Below, piece by piece: positions 24,560 through 33,744 of a stretch of DNA of 64,000 bases; the stretch's first letter is position 1, and each line of letters starts with the position of its first letter. Below the pieces are notes generated by a model that worked only from the letters and a program-made list of their open reading frames with translations, had not been told where the DNA came from and made no database searches. The position numbers were made by a program, and so were the translations under genes. Source of the DNA: Burkholderiales bacterium UBA4657. Lineage in GTDB: Bacteria; Pseudomonadota; Gammaproteobacteria; Burkholderiales; Burkholderiaceae_E. The DNA is taken from assembly GCA_002405475.1 (NCBI GenBank), contig DHLX01000018.1:1-64000 (forward strand), read 5' to 3'.

Positions 24560-25769
24560 TGGTTTTCTTCCTTTGTGTGTTGTGATGGTTGGCTGCCAGA
24601 ACCCAGACCATCCCAAGAATGAGCAGATATGCTGCCGAGAGCGAAAGCATTGCGCCAACGCCCCCGTGGTTTGGAATTAGCCAGATCGCTAAAACCAGTT
24701 CCACACCCAACCCAATCATCCAGATAAATACCAGCTTCAGCGGTATGCCCGCCGAAGCCAAATATTGCGAGAGAATGCTCGTCAAACCAAGGGCAAAGAC
24801 ACCCGGCAGCCCCCACAGCAGCATGGTGTAAGCGCCCGCGAAGGCCTTGCCATATACAAGCATTATGAAGTCATTCCCCAGCCAAACAACGGCAGCGCAG
24901 ACCAATACGAGGGTTATGGTCACCAACCGAAGTTGCGTCTGCATCAACTGGTAGGGTTGCTCCGAGCGCATGATCCGGGGCAATAAAACCAATCCAATCG
25001 TGCTGGGAATGACCAGGATTACATCAAGCAGTTGTGCAGAAATTGACCAGACGCCTAAGGTTTCTGCATCCGTATACTTTTCTACGAGTAGAGTATTCAC
25101 TCGTAAAACAGCAAATCCAAATGCTGCAGCTAGATAGGCGCGCATGGCGTAGCCAAAGCCTTCCCGCAAGAGAAGAAAACTGCTGCCACCTCCCCCCCCC
25201 AACGCTTTCATCCGGCGGTAAAGTGGCAGGCACATCAATCCTGCGACCACACTAATCATCACAAGCAAGGCTTCAGGGCTGCGCCAGTACCAAGCTGCAA
25301 AAAACATTGCTGCAAGCCCCAGGTACCGATTGGCAAGCTCAAACCAGTTGTATTCATCAATCCGGCCTTCAGCCACCAACAGGTTAGTCCCCAGCAAAAA
25401 ATAGAGTCCTGACGGAATCAGAAACAAGGATGGCAATAGCAAAGACCATTTGTCTCCCGTCGCCCCATCAATCAACGAAAGAGACAAGGCCAGCCCCCCC
25501 CCAAGGATGCCCCCTCCAATAAGTGAGACCCAAAGCGAGTTTGCTGCCAGTGCTGACAACGGAGCACGTCCCTTGGTCAGCAGATAGGTATTGCTGGAGT
25601 GAAGACCCAAGTTACCGAATTGAATGGCGAACGCGGCAAGTGTTGTCCAATAGAAAAAAACTCCACGCCCTTCAGGGCCAAGATAGCGTGCGGTGATGAT
25701 GCTCGAAACGAACCCCGCTGCAATCAGCAACACTCTAACGGCAAGAGTCCACAAAACCTGATGTGTCAC
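24552..25769 (-). CDS. Wzx-type polysaccharide flippase (MOP superfamily)
   Basis: Integral membrane protein of about 405 residues with at least twelve hydrophobic segments; it should flip undecaprenyl-linked repeat units across the inner membrane. Seen: VRVLLIAAGFVSSIITARYL followed by GPEGRGVFF, the typical first helix and loop of Wzx proteins, and LWGLPGVFALGLTSILSQYL near the C-terminus. The frame is open further up to an ATG at 25886, but that part overlaps the upstream methyltransferase gene by over 100 nt and reads unlike a flippase. The GTG at 25769, four nt after the upstream stop, places the start just before the first helix; I prefer it, with modest certainty. Two nine-C runs (25192-25200 and 25494-25502) are in frame. 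Confidence 0.85.
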   Translation of the reverse strand: MTHQVLWTLAVRVLLIAAGFVSSIITARYLGPEGRGVFFYWTTLAAFAIQFGNLGLHSSNTYLLTKGRAPLSALAANSLWVSLIGGGILGGGLALSLSLIDGATGDKWSLLLPSLFLIPSGLYFLLGTNLLVAEGRIDEYNWFELANRYLGLAAMFFAAWYWRSPEALLVMISVVAGLMCLPLYRRMKALGGGGGSSFLLLREGFGYAMRAYLAAAFGFAVLRVNTLLVEKYTDAETLGVWSISAQLLDVILVIPSTIGLVLLPRIMRSEQPYQLMQTQLRLVTITLVLVCAAVVWLGNDFIMLVYGKAFAGAYTMLLWGLPGVFALGLTSILSQYLASAGIPLKLVFIWMIGLGVELVLAIWLIPNHGGVGAMLSLSAAYLLILGMVWVLAANHHNTQRKKTNG

Positions 25770-25773
25770 AGCA

Positions 25774-26640
25774 TCAGTCTTTAGATTGGCGTCTGCAACA
25801 CTCAAAAAACCATGCACTTGCAAACCAACTCGGCAACTGATCAGCGACTCTGGAATTCCAAGCGCAAAATCTCTCGGAAGGCGCAAACAAATAATTGGTG
25901 AATGGGCCAGAGAGGAACGATACGTTGCGCGCGCTGGCTATTTGCATGCCTACACCTTTGAATAGATTAACCATATTATCTTTTGAAAATAACTGAACAT
26001 GACCAGACTCAATGTTGTAAGGCAAATCTTTTGGCGCGACGGCTGCCACCTTATTCCATGCTCCTTTCATTACTGTCTTGTTAAGTGCGGCAACAATAAG
26101 ATCAGTAAGCCTAAGAAGCCCCAACCCTAAAATGGGTACTCTGGATAACGCACTTTCGATCTCAAATGGCCCCCTTCCATTAGGAACTGTTACGAGCAAT
26201 CTACCGTCAGGCGCTAACATTTCAACAGCAATCTGCATAATCGAAACAGGATCATCAAGATGCTCAAGCACATCGCCCATCACCACAACATCAAAGACCT
26301 CTCCGTTTGCACAAAGCGCCTGTGCATTCATGCAGGAAAAATGCAAGCTTGAGTGACCGAAATGTTTTTCGGCATACGCGATATTAGGAGGGTACATGTC
26401 TATACCCATCACATGATCACTTGTCTTGCCTAGAAACCGCGTTACTGCATATCCACTCCCACAACCAATATCAAGAATGCGCAATGAGCTTTTCTTACTT
26501 GCAGCGCGAAGCCGCTCTATGGCTTCCCTGAAGAGCCTGACCTTCTTGGTGTGCCCGAATACATTCTCCGGAAGTAGCGCCTCATAGAGGTACCCATCGA
26601 CGGGAAAACTGGGATTTTGAGAAAAGTCCGAATCACCCAT
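25774..26640 (-). CDS. SAM-dependent methyltransferase
   Basis: Class I methyltransferase of about 288 residues. Seen: LRILDIGCGSGYAVTRFLG (SAM-binding motif I), GIDMYPPNIAYAEKHFG (motif post I), VVVMGDVLEHLDDPVSIMQI and LAPDGRLLVTVPNGRGPFE. The motif I-II text fits Methyltransf_11/UbiG-like enzymes often found in O-antigen and capsule loci. I chose the ATG at 26640, two nt after the upstream stop; an ATG at 26664 would lie inside the upstream gene. It probably methylates a sugar or a lipid-linked intermediate. Visibly more A/T-rich than its neighbours. Confidence 0.85.
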   Translation of the reverse strand: MGDSDFSQNPSFPVDGYLYEALLPENVFGHTKKVRLFREAIERLRAASKKSSLRILDIGCGSGYAVTRFLGKTSDHVMGIDMYPPNIAYAEKHFGHSSLHFSCMNAQALCANGEVFDVVVMGDVLEHLDDPVSIMQIAVEMLAPDGRLLVTVPNGRGPFEIESALSRVPILGLGLLRLTDLIVAALNKTVMKGAWNKVAAVAPKDLPYNIESGHVQLFSKDNMVNLFKGVGMQIASARNVSFLSGPFTNYLFAPSERFCAWNSRVADQLPSWFASAWFFECCRRQSKD

Positions 26641-26642
26641 CT

Positions 26643-28706
26643 TCAACTCATGCCGGAAAGCCATTGCGAGACACGCGACTCGATGTTCGTCGCCGCATCA
26701 ACCGGGGCAACAAATACGCCAAATGTAACTAAAGGGGCAGCCGCACGGAACCATACAAGCTTTTTACTCTTCTGCACGACACCATAAGATGGAGAAACTC
26801 GGGCGTTCTCAACCTTCACCGCGTATCCAGAATCGGGAAGCCACCATACCCTGAAGCGCCTGTTGCCTAGGCTTAATCTCACTTCGGAATCTTTCTGTTC
26901 GGACACTTCAACACCAGGCGCTAGGTGCAACGGTATCGCCACATTGTGCATACCATCGCCCAAGAATTCATCCTTGATGCACAGGGCGTGTGCCTCAAAA
27001 TCCAAGAGGATTGTGCGCCGTGGAATCACAGGCGAAGCCAATCGACAGTAGCCTTGATGCTCACCCACGAACAATGCATGGTCTTTTTCTACGTGCCATT
27101 CCAGAACACGCGGCACGGCATCGTAGTGAAGATTCCACAGATAGTCCGGCCGAATAAACCGGTTGATTTCCTCCCCATCGACTTGCGGCGTGTTGTGATA
27201 AGCCGTAGAACGGAATCGATTGCGCTCTTCAAATGAAGCTGTGTAGAGGTAAGCGCCACAGTCCGATACCAGCGGCACGCCGTCGAGAACCGCTTCAAAG
27301 GCCAGGCAGTCGTTGTGGCCGTGACCGCCACGACCTGCAAGACCCAACGGTCCGCAATCGATAAACACGTGATCACTGGTACTACGCAGGACGTAGAAGC
27401 CCCCATCTGGGAAGGCCTGTGAAGCCGGTGGGGGCGGCAAGGCATCAATCCAGCGGCGAACCGCCGCAGGGCCAAACGTCCAAAGCAACTCGCCTACAGC
27501 GGCGGGATTGTCGTGACACAAATCCTGCTGGCCCGTATACAGACCGATCAGTGTATGCAGGTAGCGGTGATCGTTGATGTCCTGCATACCGAAGGGAAGC
27601 GCGCGAGCATCGTCGGCATCACCCCACAGCGGTACGCTACCGTCGGTTCGCGAGTAGGCACGGGAAAAACGTGCCATGGCACTCAGGCGGTCCATATAGC
27701 TTGGCTCGATCGGTAGGCCATGCGCTGTGCGGCACATCGCGGGCCACAGGAACAACTCGGCCACCAGCCGGTGATAGGGCACGGAGGCTTCGAAGTCCAC
27801 ACCATCGGGGAATACCTGGCGTGGCATTTCTTCACACAAGATGCGCCAGCCTTCCTGCTGCCAACGCTGCGGCCCCTGTCCTTCACCGAAGAACAACCCG
27901 CCGACCACGAGTGCAGCCGCATCAGCGGTGTAGTGGTTGCCATTGACATCAGAACGCTCAATATGGCGGTCAGTGAATTCGACATGCAGGTACAACGAAC
28001 GCAGAAAACGGAACCGGAAATCGGCGTTGCACCATGAAGGCGCATCGTGAAAAACATGGAAGAACCATGTCCAGCTGAAAATGCGCAAGGCCGCTTCCAT
28101 GGTGCAGGACCAGTTGACCGAGCCGCCGCAAGGGTTTGCCGCCATCCACTGCTCTAATACGTCACGCACTCCGGCTGCATAGCGGTCATCACGGGTTAGC
28201 AGGAAAGCCTGCCCAGCAGGCATGAGCCATTGCAAACGTGACAATTCCCAAGGCACCTTGACGTCACTTGGCCGCTCAGGATTGTTGTAGTCGATATCGG
28301 CAAAGTAGCGCGGGGGCCAGGACAGCCCCGTCTTGAAATCGGTATGCCAGTCAATCTGGTCGCCTAGCTCCTTTGGCCCAGAGCCCAGGAGATCAACCCG
28401 ATGGGCCAGCGCTTTATCAGCACGGGCCAGCAAGGCAATGCGCTCGTCCGCGCCACAAAGGGCATCAACTACTGCAGCATTACAAGGGCCAAACCAGGCC
28501 GGGAACGGGCGTGCGGCCAGACGCTGCCATAAAACGTCCAATGAAGGCGCCTGCAGCTCACGCAACAGCGCTTGCTGCGAAAGGTTAACGCGTGCAGGAA
28601 GCCGCAGCCGCTCGGTTTGTGTGCGAGCCATTGCCAACAGGCGTTCGAAGATGACTCGCGGGGGCTTGCGCAGGCCGCGACGAATCTTGCCAATCAAATC
28701 AGGCAT
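26643..28706 (-). CDS. Heparinase II/III family protein (second, longer)
   Basis: Protein of 687 residues in the alginate lyase/heparinase II-III superfamily, only distantly similar to the 550-residue protein encoded 8 kb downstream. Helical N-terminal domain: DIDYNNPERPSDVKVPWELS, WMAANPCGGSVNWSCTMEAA, NHYTADAAALVVGGLFFGEG. Beta domain: GHGHNDCLAFEAVLDGVPLV and STAYHNTPQVDGEEINRF, containing the His/Asn residues of the active site. No signal peptide is visible. Two such proteins in one operon suggest two steps of polymer processing, or one for each of two linkages. It overlaps the upstream methyltransferase gene by 8 nt. Confidence 0.87.
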   Translation of the reverse strand: MPDLIGKIRRGLRKPPRVIFERLLAMARTQTERLRLPARVNLSQQALLRELQAPSLDVLWQRLAARPFPAWFGPCNAAVVDALCGADERIALLARADKALAHRVDLLGSGPKELGDQIDWHTDFKTGLSWPPRYFADIDYNNPERPSDVKVPWELSRLQWLMPAGQAFLLTRDDRYAAGVRDVLEQWMAANPCGGSVNWSCTMEAALRIFSWTWFFHVFHDAPSWCNADFRFRFLRSLYLHVEFTDRHIERSDVNGNHYTADAAALVVGGLFFGEGQGPQRWQQEGWRILCEEMPRQVFPDGVDFEASVPYHRLVAELFLWPAMCRTAHGLPIEPSYMDRLSAMARFSRAYSRTDGSVPLWGDADDARALPFGMQDINDHRYLHTLIGLYTGQQDLCHDNPAAVGELLWTFGPAAVRRWIDALPPPPASQAFPDGGFYVLRSTSDHVFIDCGPLGLAGRGGHGHNDCLAFEAVLDGVPLVSDCGAYLYTASFEERNRFRSTAYHNTPQVDGEEINRFIRPDYLWNLHYDAVPRVLEWHVEKDHALFVGEHQGYCRLASPVIPRRTILLDFEAHALCIKDEFLGDGMHNVAIPLHLAPGVEVSEQKDSEVRLSLGNRRFRVWWLPDSGYAVKVENARVSPSYGVVQKSKKLVWFRAAAPLVTFGVFVAPVDAATNIESRVSQWLSGMS

Positions 28707-29565
28707 GTTCTTCGTCTCGTTTCATGCCATCCGTACAACGACTCAACACCACCGCCAAACACTCTCGCATTGAGGGACGGTAAGACATCAAAGTCAAAAA
28801 CGGGTCAGATATGAAGCGCTTGATCCACGGCCCCACGAAAGAATAATTGAACGACTCTTCCTCAACTACCCGCAGCTCGGCAAGGGCTGCAAGTTGATGC
28901 AGTTCCTGCATCGTGTACTCGTGATGGTGGCCTGTGAAGGGGACTTCAGATTGGTAGATATCTCCAGCAGGTGGGAGTGGTGAACGCCCCTTGAGCAAAG
29001 CCCAGCGGCGAGGCCAAAACGCAACATTTGGCACCTCGATATACAAGCGCCCCGTTGGTGCAACAATCGAGCGCATGAATTCCAGAAAACGTTTCTGTGA
29101 ATGGGGATAGTGCTCAAGCACTGCCATCGCACTGACAACGTCAAAGTGGCGACCATCCAAGGAGATATTTTCGAAAGGGTCATGGTCAATGATCTCGACA
29201 CCTTCTTGTCGCAGATAGGCGAAAAGAGGCGAAAATGAATCACTGTAGTACTTTAGAGCTTCGGTCATCGCAACTGCTACACCCAGACGTCGTAGAGTCA
29301 GCGAGTAAGCCCCGAAAAAACCACCGATGTCGCACCACGTATTGAGTGCCCCGTTCCTCGATACCATATCAAAGGCGACCCAGTAACGTAATTCAGAGTT
29401 TCTTAAGTACCCCTTGAAGTCAGTACGCTCCCTCCGCCAGCCTACGTTATGGCGCGAGATTTCGGCCTGCATTTCTGGTGTCCAGAAACGCAGCACATCT
29501 TCAATGCTTCTAAAGTAGGTCTGTTGGAACTGCTGACGACTAACAAGTACTTTTTGTGTGTCCAT
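28699..29565 (-). CDS. SAM-dependent methyltransferase
   Basis: Class I methyltransferase of about 288 residues. The SAM-binding region is atypical (TWCDIGGFFGAYSLTLRRLG) but the fold continues with FDVVSAMAVLEHYPHSQKRF and IVAPTGRLYIEVPNVAFWP, as in Methyltransf_23-type proteins. I chose the ATG at 29565, which has GAGG upstream and lies 14 nt behind the stop of the asparagine-synthase-like gene; an earlier in-frame start at 29610 would overlap that gene. It belongs to the same operon and probably modifies a sugar of the repeat unit. Confidence 0.83.
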   Translation of the reverse strand: MDTQKVLVSRQQFQQTYFRSIEDVLRFWTPEMQAEISRHNVGWRRERTDFKGYLRNSELRYWVAFDMVSRNGALNTWCDIGGFFGAYSLTLRRLGVAVAMTEALKYYSDSFSPLFAYLRQEGVEIIDHDPFENISLDGRHFDVVSAMAVLEHYPHSQKRFLEFMRSIVAPTGRLYIEVPNVAFWPRRWALLKGRSPLPPAGDIYQSEVPFTGHHHEYTMQELHQLAALAELRVVEEESFNYSFVGPWIKRFISDPFLTLMSYRPSMRECLAVVLSRCTDGMKRDEEHA

Positions 29566-29578
29566 CGTATTGCAGGCC

Positions 29579-31594
29579 TCAGCTCTTGCGTCCGTCAATC
29601 CAGTAGTCATACCATGAAGTCAGGTTGAACAAGGTCCACAAATACAGGCTGGTGTCGCGTCGCTCACTGCGGTGCTCATCAAATAACTTTCGGACATGTC
29701 CGACATTGATGTGTCCGCGCCGCAACAGCGCGCTGCCCAGCACGGCCTGTTCGGCCAGTCGGCCAAAGTCGCCGCGCAACCAATCGGCCATGGGGGCACC
29801 AAAGCCCATCTTCTTGCGGTAGATGATGTTGTCTGGAATCAGACCCTCGACCGCTTTCTTAAGCAGGTACTTGGCTTCACCCTTACGGGTTTTCCAGGCT
29901 TCGGGAATGTCCATGGTGAACTCGACGAGTTCATGATCGAGGAAGGGGACGCGCGCCTCAAGTGATTCGGACATGGTGATCTTGTCCACGCGCATCAGAA
30001 GCAGTTCGGGCAGGCGCAGCTTGAACTCGTTGTAGATCATGCGCGTGAGTGCGTCCTGCCCCGGATGGGCCGCGTCGAATGGACCCAAGAAGGACGAGAT
30101 CACATTGAAAGTGTCAGTTTCGAGATAGCCGGGTGGTAGCAAACCGCTGTTGCGCACCGATTCGGGTACTTGCGCTGACCAGTTGGCATTCGCATTGACC
30201 AGATCCCGCTTGAGGGTGTCCCAGAACACCGTTGCGCCGCTCCAGAAGTGTTCGCGGTTGCGCGCAGCACGATCAATGATGTCGGCATACATTGCTAACC
30301 CTGGCTTGAACTTTGCCGCAGCCTTGGCCATGCCGGCCGCCAAGTGCTGCAAGGGTCCGGGCAGGTAGCGTCGGAAGGGGGTCCAATACTGGTGGTACAG
30401 TTTGAGGTAGCCCATGTAGCTGGCGTAGCCGCTGAACTGCTCGTCCGAACCTTCCCCCACCTGGATCACGGTAACGCCGTTGTCGCGTGTGAGTTTTGAG
30501 ACAAAGTACAGCGGTATGCACACCCAGTCGGCAATCGGTTCGTCCTGATGGTGAATGAGCTGGTCGAGGTAGCCGACCATGTCTTTTTCGTCGATCAGGA
30601 TCTGGTGGTGGTTGGTCTTGAACTCTTTTGCCACCTGATCGGCGTACTCGAGCTCGTTGAGATGGGCGTAGTCCTTGAACCCCACCGTGAATGAGTCCAC
30701 AGGACGGCCCATGAGGCGGCTCATCAGTGCCACGTTGGTCGAAGAGTCCACCCCACCCGAGAGAAACACCCCAAAGGGTACGTCGGACATCATGCGGCGG
30801 TCCACGGCCTTTTCCAGGCGATCACGGATGCCGCTCACGTAAAAGTCTTCGGTGGCCGCCTCGGACAGGCCGCGTACCTCTTCAGGTGGAATGCCCTGAC
30901 CAGGCACCGCATCCCAATAACGCCAGGCCTTGATCACACCCTGACGATCCACCGTCATCGCATGGCCTGCGGGCAGCTTGTAGATGCCACGGAACATGGT
31001 CAACGGCGCAGGCGTGGTCAAGAAGCTGAGGTAGTGGTACATGGCCACCGGCTCCACATCCCGAGGCACATCGGGGTGGGCGAGAATGGCCTTGATTTCG
31101 GAGCCGAACAGGAATTGCCCCTGGCCCGCATGGAAGTAAAGGGGCTTGACGCCGATACGATCGCGCGCCAGCGAGAGCAGCTGTTTGCCCTCGTCCCAGA
31201 TGGCAAAAGCATAGTCACCGGCAATGCGCTTCAGCAAACCATCCAGCCCCCATTCTTCGTAGCCGTGCACCAGTACTTCGGTGTCGGAATGGTCTGTACG
31301 GAACTGGTGGCCAGCCGCCTGAAGTTCTTTGCGTAACCCTGCGTGGTTGTAGATCTCGCCGTTGAAGGTGATCCACACGCCACCGTCTTCGTTGGACATC
31401 GGTTGGGTTGCTGCATCGGACAAATCGATGATCGACAGCCTGCGGTGCGCCAAACCCACTTTGCCATCCACAGAAATCCAGTTGCTGCCTCCATCTGGAC
31501 CACGGTGGAACATGGTATCCCGCATGGCCGTGAGCACACTTTGGTCGAAACTATCTGACCTACCTAAATTGAGAATTCCCGTGATACCGCACAT
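29579..31594 (-). CDS. asnB: Asparagine synthase-like glutamine amidotransferase
   Basis: Glutamine-hydrolysing amidotransferase of 671 residues. The start is fixed by MCGITGILNLG, since Cys2 is the nucleophile of the glutaminase domain. Domain one (1 to about 200) also has HRRLSIIDLS and FNGEIYNHAGLRKEL. Domain two, the synthetase, has GVFLSGGVDSSTNVALMSRL (PP-loop for ATP) and LLLMRVDKITMSESLEARVP. In polysaccharide loci such proteins are thought to amidate a uronic acid carboxyl group. Here wecC makes UDP-ManNAcA in the same operon, so amidation to a ManNAcA amide is a reasonable guess. Ordinary asparagine synthesis cannot be ruled out from sequence. Confidence 0.88.
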   Translation of the reverse strand: MCGITGILNLGRSDSFDQSVLTAMRDTMFHRGPDGGSNWISVDGKVGLAHRRLSIIDLSDAATQPMSNEDGGVWITFNGEIYNHAGLRKELQAAGHQFRTDHSDTEVLVHGYEEWGLDGLLKRIAGDYAFAIWDEGKQLLSLARDRIGVKPLYFHAGQGQFLFGSEIKAILAHPDVPRDVEPVAMYHYLSFLTTPAPLTMFRGIYKLPAGHAMTVDRQGVIKAWRYWDAVPGQGIPPEEVRGLSEAATEDFYVSGIRDRLEKAVDRRMMSDVPFGVFLSGGVDSSTNVALMSRLMGRPVDSFTVGFKDYAHLNELEYADQVAKEFKTNHHQILIDEKDMVGYLDQLIHHQDEPIADWVCIPLYFVSKLTRDNGVTVIQVGEGSDEQFSGYASYMGYLKLYHQYWTPFRRYLPGPLQHLAAGMAKAAAKFKPGLAMYADIIDRAARNREHFWSGATVFWDTLKRDLVNANANWSAQVPESVRNSGLLPPGYLETDTFNVISSFLGPFDAAHPGQDALTRMIYNEFKLRLPELLLMRVDKITMSESLEARVPFLDHELVEFTMDIPEAWKTRKGEAKYLLKKAVEGLIPDNIIYRKKMGFGAPMADWLRGDFGRLAEQAVLGSALLRRGHINVGHVRKLFDEHRSERRDTSLYLWTLFNLTSWYDYWIDGRKS

Positions 31595-31608
31595 TATTTA
31601 TTTCGCAT

Positions 31609-33744
31609 TCATTGACTATTAATCTGGTGCTCTACCTGAAGACTTACACGACTGGCCTGCAGTTGCTCCTCAAGAGAGACCGGCCAAGTGGCTCCCTTAA
31701 GCAATGTTACAGATAGCGCATCCAACTCTTCCAGTTGCCCCTTCTGCATCGCCGCTGACGACCACCCCTTGTGTTTGCCCCCATGCACTGTGACTGACTT
31801 ATAGTCATCCATAGTCAACACTCTGCCATCCGCAAACACCTCCATCCGTTCCTTGGCGTAGGACTTGTCGCCGAGCGCTGTGTAGGTGAGGGTGCAGACC
31901 GAACCATCTGCGTACTTGAGCGTGGCAACAAAATTGTCATTGCGCGCCCATTGCTTCGAACTCGGAGTGATTGAATAAGCATTGACTGCTTCGACGTGAG
32001 GCGTGCCGGTCAGAGAGTTGAACAAGTCGTAGATGTGACACGCCTCACCGATATTGCGTCCACCTCCCTCCGGTCCGTGGACCCAGTGGTCAAGAGGGAT
32101 GTAGCCGGCATTCATCCGGTAATTGGCAATGATCGGGGTTGTCCGGTTCGCGAGGATGCTGCGAATGGTCTGCATTGCGGGCGAGAAACGACGGTTGAAG
32201 CCGACCATGAGCAGCGGCCCGTTGGGATGCTCGGCATAGAAGCGCTCGATCTCCTCTATCTCTTCCTCATGCAACGCCAGTGGTTTCTCCACGAAGACAT
32301 GCTTCCCCGCACGCAATGCTTGGAGGACCATAGGGCCATGCAGATCATGCCGGGCGGTGACCATCACCAGATCGACTTCATGATCCTTGAGGATGTCATC
32401 GTATTCCGTGGTGCAGTAGGCCGCCTCATACTGGGTGGCTACGGCACGGGCGTTCGCGCCAGTACGGCTCATCACCGCCTGCAAGGTGAAGCGATCCCTG
32501 AGCTTGACCATGTTGGGAAGGTGCATGCCTTGGGCGAAGCTTGAGGCACCTGCCAAAGCAACGCGAATCTTGCCGGATTTGGCTTTGACCGCGCGCAATG
32601 GCACACGGGTGATACGGAGTCCGGCCCGCTCCGGGTATTCCAACAACACCAACAGTGGCTTGTCACCCCCGCCTTTGAGCGCATCATAGGCCTCGCCAGC
32701 CTTGTCGATGGGGTATGGCGGGTGATACAGATTGCCGAGCCTGACCTTGCCCTTGGCGAGAAGGTCAATATAGGCCTGCATGTTGCGATTTTCGGTCCAG
32801 CGCACGTAGGCGATTGGGTAGTCCTGCCCGCCTTCCTCGTAGAAGGGGTCATAACGGCCTGGTCCATACGATGTGGAAATAAGGAAGTCCAGTTCCTTCT
32901 TGTAGAAGTCGGCCCGGTTTAGGTCCAGCCCGACATCGCCAACGAGCACGACACGTCCTTTCTTGCGGCAAGCCTGCATCGCATCGCTGATGACTTGGTT
33001 GCTTTCCGTGGCTGCGGTAACGATCACAGCATCTGCACCAAGGCCATCTGTGAATTTGAGGACGCGCTCGACATAGTTTTCCAAGGCCGGGTTGATCCCG
33101 ATATCCATGCCGTTGTCCAGGGCGAGTTGGATCCGCCTTGGATCAAGATCAATACCGATCACCCTGCATCCATTGGCCGAAAGCATCTGCGTTGTGATCT
33201 GACCCAAGATACCCAAGCCAACGACCACGAAGGTTTCACCCAAGGTCGGTTGAGCACGGCGAACCCCCTGCATGGCGATCGCACCCAAGGTGACAGTGGA
33301 AGCGATACCTGTTTCCAGATCTTCTGGAATTTTCACAGCCAGATTGACCGGCACGTCGATAACCTCAGCATGGTTGGCAATGCCTGCGCCTGCACAGGCG
33401 ACACGGTCGCCCACGGCTAAGCCTTCCACTTCCTCGCCCAACTCAATGACCACACCTGCTGCAGAATAGCCTGTGGCACTGCCAGCAGAGAGCTTGCCCA
33501 TGACGCGATCCATGGTGCGTTTCACACCTTGATCACGCATCATCTCCAGAACGCGTTTTACGTTCTCGGGCTGCTTGAGGGCACGCTGGTAAAGCGGCAG
33601 CCCCGACATTCTCACGCCAGCCATTTCTGTGCCCACACTGATGCAGGAGTGTGTGACGCGGACCAGAATGTTCTTGCGACCAACCAGCGGTGCTGGCACT
33701 TCCTCAACAACGGCCATACCTGCCTTGATCAGAACCTGTTTCAT
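31609..33744 (-). CDS. Zn-alcohol dehydrogenase / Gfo-Idh-MocA oxidoreductase fusion (copy 2)
   Basis: Protein of 711 residues with the same layout as the 710-residue fusion encoded near 19 kb: a dehydrogenase domain (SCISVGTEMAGVRMSGLPLY, ATGYSAAGVVIELGEEVEG, VVVGLGILGQITTQMLSANG, STSYGPGRYDPFYEEGGQDY) and a Gfo/Idh/MocA domain from about residue 395 (IRVALAGASSFAQGMHLPNM, AGKHVFVEKPLALHEEE, VGFNRRFSPAMQTIRSIL). The ATG at 33744 overlaps the wecC stop (ATGA). The broken dehydrogenase fragment at 36.7-37.2 kb resembles this copy more than copy 1. Position directly behind wecC suggests it acts on the uronic acid branch or its lipid-linked product. Confidence 0.87.
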   Translation of the reverse strand: MKQVLIKAGMAVVEEVPAPLVGRKNILVRVTHSCISVGTEMAGVRMSGLPLYQRALKQPENVKRVLEMMRDQGVKRTMDRVMGKLSAGSATGYSAAGVVIELGEEVEGLAVGDRVACAGAGIANHAEVIDVPVNLAVKIPEDLETGIASTVTLGAIAMQGVRRAQPTLGETFVVVGLGILGQITTQMLSANGCRVIGIDLDPRRIQLALDNGMDIGINPALENYVERVLKFTDGLGADAVIVTAATESNQVISDAMQACRKKGRVVLVGDVGLDLNRADFYKKELDFLISTSYGPGRYDPFYEEGGQDYPIAYVRWTENRNMQAYIDLLAKGKVRLGNLYHPPYPIDKAGEAYDALKGGGDKPLLVLLEYPERAGLRITRVPLRAVKAKSGKIRVALAGASSFAQGMHLPNMVKLRDRFTLQAVMSRTGANARAVATQYEAAYCTTEYDDILKDHEVDLVMVTARHDLHGPMVLQALRAGKHVFVEKPLALHEEEIEEIERFYAEHPNGPLLMVGFNRRFSPAMQTIRSILANRTTPIIANYRMNAGYIPLDHWVHGPEGGGRNIGEACHIYDLFNSLTGTPHVEAVNAYSITPSSKQWARNDNFVATLKYADGSVCTLTYTALGDKSYAKERMEVFADGRVLTMDDYKSVTVHGGKHKGWSSAAMQKGQLEELDALSVTLLKGATWPVSLEEQLQASRVSLQVEHQINSQ

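Noticed and set aside
25192..25502. Frameshifts at the two nine-C runs of the flippase gene
   Set aside because: Both runs read through in frame as Gly-rich loops, and the protein is continuous.
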